A DNA stretch of 7,351 bases from an uncultured Lachnospiraceae bacterium (GTDB lineage Bacteria; Bacillota; Clostridia; Lachnospirales; Lachnospiraceae): contig CAMQOJ010000210.1 in the NCBI GenBank assembly GCA_947003375.1, positions 1 through 7,351 of the forward strand. Reading direction: 5' to 3'. A model generated the notes under the pieces. It did no database searches. It was not told the origin of the DNA and saw nothing but the letters and a program-made list of their open reading frames with translations. The first letter of the stretch is position 1. Each line of letters opens with the position of its first letter. This document shows, piece after piece, positions 6,062-7,351 of the stretch. The translations under genes and the position numbers were made by a program.

Positions 6062-6072
6062 GGCTTTGTCAA
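6043..6072 (-). promoter_or_regulatory. Sigma-A-type promoter of feoAB
   Basis: On the minus strand TTGACA (6072-6067, perfect -35) is followed after 18 bp by TATATT (6048-6043, 5 of 6 to the -10 consensus). Transcription should begin near 6036. It lies just downstream of the double T-run hairpin at 6087-6138, so feoAB has its own insulated promoter. Confidence 0.75.
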
Positions 6073-6086
6073 GGGGGTTTGACCGG

Positions 6087-6138
6087 AAAAATCATGCAGG
6101 GTGCAGATGCCGTCCCATGCGGCACTTGCACGATTTTT
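6087..6138. terminator. Hairpin with T-runs on both strands, probable bidirectional terminator
   Basis: AAAAATCATGCA (6087-6098) and TGCACGATTTTT (6127-6138) pair over 12 bp with one wobble. Inside, TGCCG (6108-6112) pairs with CGGCA (6120-6124) around a 7-nt loop. Each strand ends in five to six T residues (plus GATTTTTT, minus GATTTTT). On the minus strand it follows the solute-binding-protein remnant by about 22 nt and precedes the feoAB promoter, as expected for the terminator of that former operon. Confidence 0.65.
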
Positions 6139-6160
6139 TCGTCTTCGGAGAAAGGTGCGC

Positions 6161-6499
6161 CTATCTGTTCTCGCTCACGATATTTTGGACGCGGTTCTGT
6201 ATGACGCTTACCACGTCCTCGGCGCTTTTCTGGCCACTGTAATAAACGACGGATTCTTCGCTGATGATTTTGATTACGTCATCGTCTTGGATGGAAAAGG
6301 ATGGGATGGCCTCCTTCACCAGGTTCAGGATCTCGTCCACCTCATCCTGGGTCAGGGCATGGTACTGGAATTCCCATCCGTCCCCATAAATGATGCTGGG
6401 GAATCTGTCGCTGGGATACTGGCTGTCCTCCTCCATCCTGGTATGGATCAACTTAACGTAAGGCGGCTCTGCGCCGTTTCCTGTCATAATTGACAGGGA
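6161..6499 (-). pseudogene. C-terminal fragment of an extracellular solute-binding protein
   Basis: The frame ends ...YYSGQKSAEDVVSVIQNRVQ followed by NIVSENR and TAG (6163-6161). A GQKSAEDVAxxIQxRV tail is typical of family 1 carbohydrate-type ABC transporter substrate-binding lipoproteins in Clostridia. The preceding TGNGAEPPYVKLI, RFPSIIYGDGWEFQYH and LTQDEVDEILNLV also read as the folded C-terminal lobe. Full-length relatives have several hundred residues, a signal peptide and a lipobox. Here only about 110 codons remain. The ATG at 6487 has no ribosome binding site, and the frame closes with TGA just upstream (near 6506). With no leader and no permease genes nearby, it is best read as a remnant whose front was lost by deletion or rearrangement. 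Confidence 0.8.
6480..6497. repeat. Perfect 7-bp inverted repeat at the edge of the fragment
   Basis: CCTGTCA (6480-6486) and TGACAGG (6491-6497) flank TAAT. The repeat sits exactly where recognisable homology of the solute-binding-protein remnant starts, so it may mark a deletion or rearrangement junction. There is no adjacent T-run, and a chance palindrome is possible. Confidence 0.4.
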
Positions 6500-6560
6500 T
6501 TTGCGTCAAAACGGGAATGGCTGTACGATATAACAAAACAGTTTTGGGGGGCATGTCCCT

Positions 6561-6643
6561 AACTTTGCGTCCCTGGCTTTCCAGGTAGACGATGTCCCCC
6601 ATGGGGAGGTAATGCAGCTACCATTCAGATGGATGTGAATAAC
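6561..6643 (-). pseudogene. Frameshifted scrap of a LytTR DNA-binding domain
   Basis: One minus-strand frame reads LHYLPMGDIVYLESQGRKV (6617-6561). This closely resembles the opening of LytTR domains, which typically read as a short beta strand, then DI(V/Y)YLES.GRKV. The preceding strand IHIHLNGS appears in a neighbouring frame (6640-6617), so a frameshift near 6616 fits. A TAG at 6620-6618 closes the second frame upstream. After GRKV the similarity ends and the sequence passes into an unidentified join. LytTR domains are the DNA-binding part of many response regulators. The identification rests on about 25 residues and is tentative. Confidence 0.4.
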
Positions 6644-6672
6644 TGCAAAATGGGATTATATGGAGAAGTATA

Positions 6673-6897
6673 ATGATGAAAAAACTAGTCAGAGACAATA
6701 TTCCTGCTTTGATTGAATCGGATGGAAGGACTCCCGTATATAAATGTATTGAAGATAAAGGGGAGTATATGCAGCTTTTAAAATGTAAGCTGCAAAAGGA
6801 GGTTGCGGGAATGTCGCTAGAAGAATTCGAGAGGCTTCGGCTTGAAAAGGCTTCCGTTAATGGCGGGTTCGATAAACGGTTTTTTAAAATGATATAA
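6673..6897 (+). CDS. MazG/PRA-PH-like nucleotide pyrophosphohydrolase, internally shortened
   Basis: Residues 2-44 (KKLVRDNIPALIE, EYMQLLKCKLQKEV) match the N-terminal part of the small all-alpha NTP pyrophosphohydrolases annotated as phosphoribosyl-ATP pyrophosphohydrolase-like or MazG-like. Residues 46-74 (MSLEEFERLRLEKASVNGGF, then DKRFFK) match their C-terminal end. Relatives have roughly 100 residues. The helix pair between, which carries ELADI.EV-type metal-binding acidic residues, seems missing after E43-V44, so the 74-residue product is probably inactive. The loss keeps the frame. GGAG (6662-6665) lies 7 nt before ATG 6673. ATG 6676 is an alternative start. A 14-codon frame starting at 6629 ends in TAA overlapping this start (TAATG), so a leader peptide is possible but weakly supported. 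Confidence 0.65.
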   Translation: MMKKLVRDNIPALIESDGRTPVYKCIEDKGEYMQLLKCKLQKEVAGMSLEEFERLRLEKASVNGGFDKRFFKMI

Positions 6898-6990
6898 TCG
6901 GTTAAGTATACTGATACAAAAAGGTTGCATTCTTATGATATCGTAAATGGCAGTATTTTTAGGCATGGCCCGGCGCAGAAGGAGGATGGC
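6898..6990. other. Upstream region of the lipoprotein gene
   Basis: This AT-rich stretch contains TATACT and TATGAT hexamers, but I see no well-spaced -35/-10 pair. It ends with AAGGAGG (6979-6985), a strong ribosome binding site 5 nt before ATG 6991. No terminator hairpin follows the MazG-like gene. Confidence 0.4.
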
Positions 6991-7351
6991 ATGGGAAAAA
7001 GGTACGGCTTGCTCTGGGGAATCAGTATAATGGCGTTTCTGCTGACCGGCTGCGGTGACGGAGCACAAAATGAGGTGCACGACGAGCTGGCCGGGGGAAA
7101 AGATACCATAGCGGTGACCTTGGAGAGTGCGGACAGCGGGGCAGGGATTCCCGGTGAGGACGGCCAGAACGAAAGCAAGGACGCAGAGCGCAGAGCGGAA
7201 ATCTGCCGTGACATTTATGCCCAGGCGGCCCAGGACGGCACTCTGGGAAGCATAGAGACCATAGGGCGCATGGTGGCCAGTTTTGGTGAAAACGGCTACG
7301 TTGCCGCCTCCGGCGAAAACCAGGTGGACATGGCGGGGGCGGAGCAGGTAC
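6991..7351 (+). CDS. Lipoprotein of unknown function (5' part; cut by window end)
   Basis: The first 120 codons are present with no stop. Residues 1-21 form a lipoprotein signal: basic KR at 3-4, a hydrophobic core (LLWGISIMAFL), and the lipobox LTGC at 18-21 with Cys21 as the lipidated residue. The mature protein starts with a low-complexity Gly/Glu/Asp linker (about 22-65), as expected for a surface lipoprotein tethered to the membrane. A more ordered segment follows: RRAEICRDIYAQAAQDGTLG, then IETIGRMVASFGENGYVAASGENQVDM. That segment resembles an uncharacterised family of Clostridial lipoproteins. I think of DUF6070, from memory, and do not rely on it. The start is set by AAGGAGG just upstream. 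Function unknown. Confidence 0.85.
   Translation, partial: MGKRYGLLWGISIMAFLLTGCGDGAQNEVHDELAGGKDTIAVTLESADSGAGIPGEDGQNESKDAERRAEICRDIYAQAAQDGTLGSIETIGRMVASFGENGYVAASGENQVDMAGAEQV

Noticed and set aside
5854..6204. 116-codon plus-strand frame through the feoAB leader.
   Set aside because: No ribosome binding site and no recognisable protein features. It crosses a promoter, an inverted repeat and two terminator hairpins on the opposite strand.
6541..6620. Possible c-di-GMP-I (GEMM) riboswitch on the minus strand: GGGACGCAAAG after a CCTGG-AAAG-CCAGG stem, with GGTAGCTGCATTACC upstream.
   Set aside because: The pieces occur in permuted order, the usual GCAAACC 5' strand is absent, and there is no gene start suitably downstream. 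The same bases encode YLESQGRKV, a LytTR-like motif, which explains the match as coincidence. A covariance-model search allowing circular permutation would settle it.

Overview
The window reads as part of a draft-assembly contig from a low-to-moderate GC Firmicute. The best guess is class Clostridia, probably Lachnospiraceae. This rests on strong AGGAGG-type ribosome binding sites, a FeoA-FeoB fusion with the G1 motif GNQNCGKT, a WYL-type regulator, and fragments typical of that family. Taxonomy is inferred, not shown. The first 48 bases are not genomic: they match the Illumina Nextera i7 adapter, ending in the 19-bp Tn5 mosaic end. Genomic sequence starts at about base 49, inside the last codons of an unidentified gene.

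Left region (49-1954, plus strand, fairly AT-rich). After the truncated gene end there is a short gap holding a perfect 13-bp inverted repeat over a promoter. Next comes a two-gene unit: an HTH/WYL regulator and a RidA-family protein one base apart. It is followed by the decayed C-terminal part of a Panacea/DUF4065 (SocA/GepA-like) protein with two in-frame amber stops.

Central region (2004-6072, minus strand, clearly GC-richer). A sigma-A-like promoter overlapped by a 7-bp inverted repeat drives a leader of about 205 nt. That leader contains a convincing intrinsic terminator ahead of feoAB, which encodes a fused FeoA-FeoB ferrous iron transporter. An 85-nt gap with a small hairpin leads to a MATE-family multidrug/metabolite exporter. 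The two probably form one transcript for iron import plus an efflux pump. The leader layout suggests control at initiation and possibly by attenuation.

Right region (6087-7351). This is a graveyard of fragments followed by a new gene. It holds a hairpin with T-runs on both strands, the C-terminal piece of an extracellular solute-binding protein (minus), and a likely frameshifted scrap of a LytTR DNA-binding domain (minus). A MazG/PRA-PH-like gene follows (plus) that appears to have lost the middle of its catalytic domain. Last is the 5' end of a lipoprotein gene cut by the window edge.

I saw no rRNA, tRNA, CRISPR array or complete mobile element. The most interesting unexplained structure is the feoAB leader: promoter, inverted repeat and internal terminator. 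The WYL operator palindrome and the internally deleted MazG-like gene come next.
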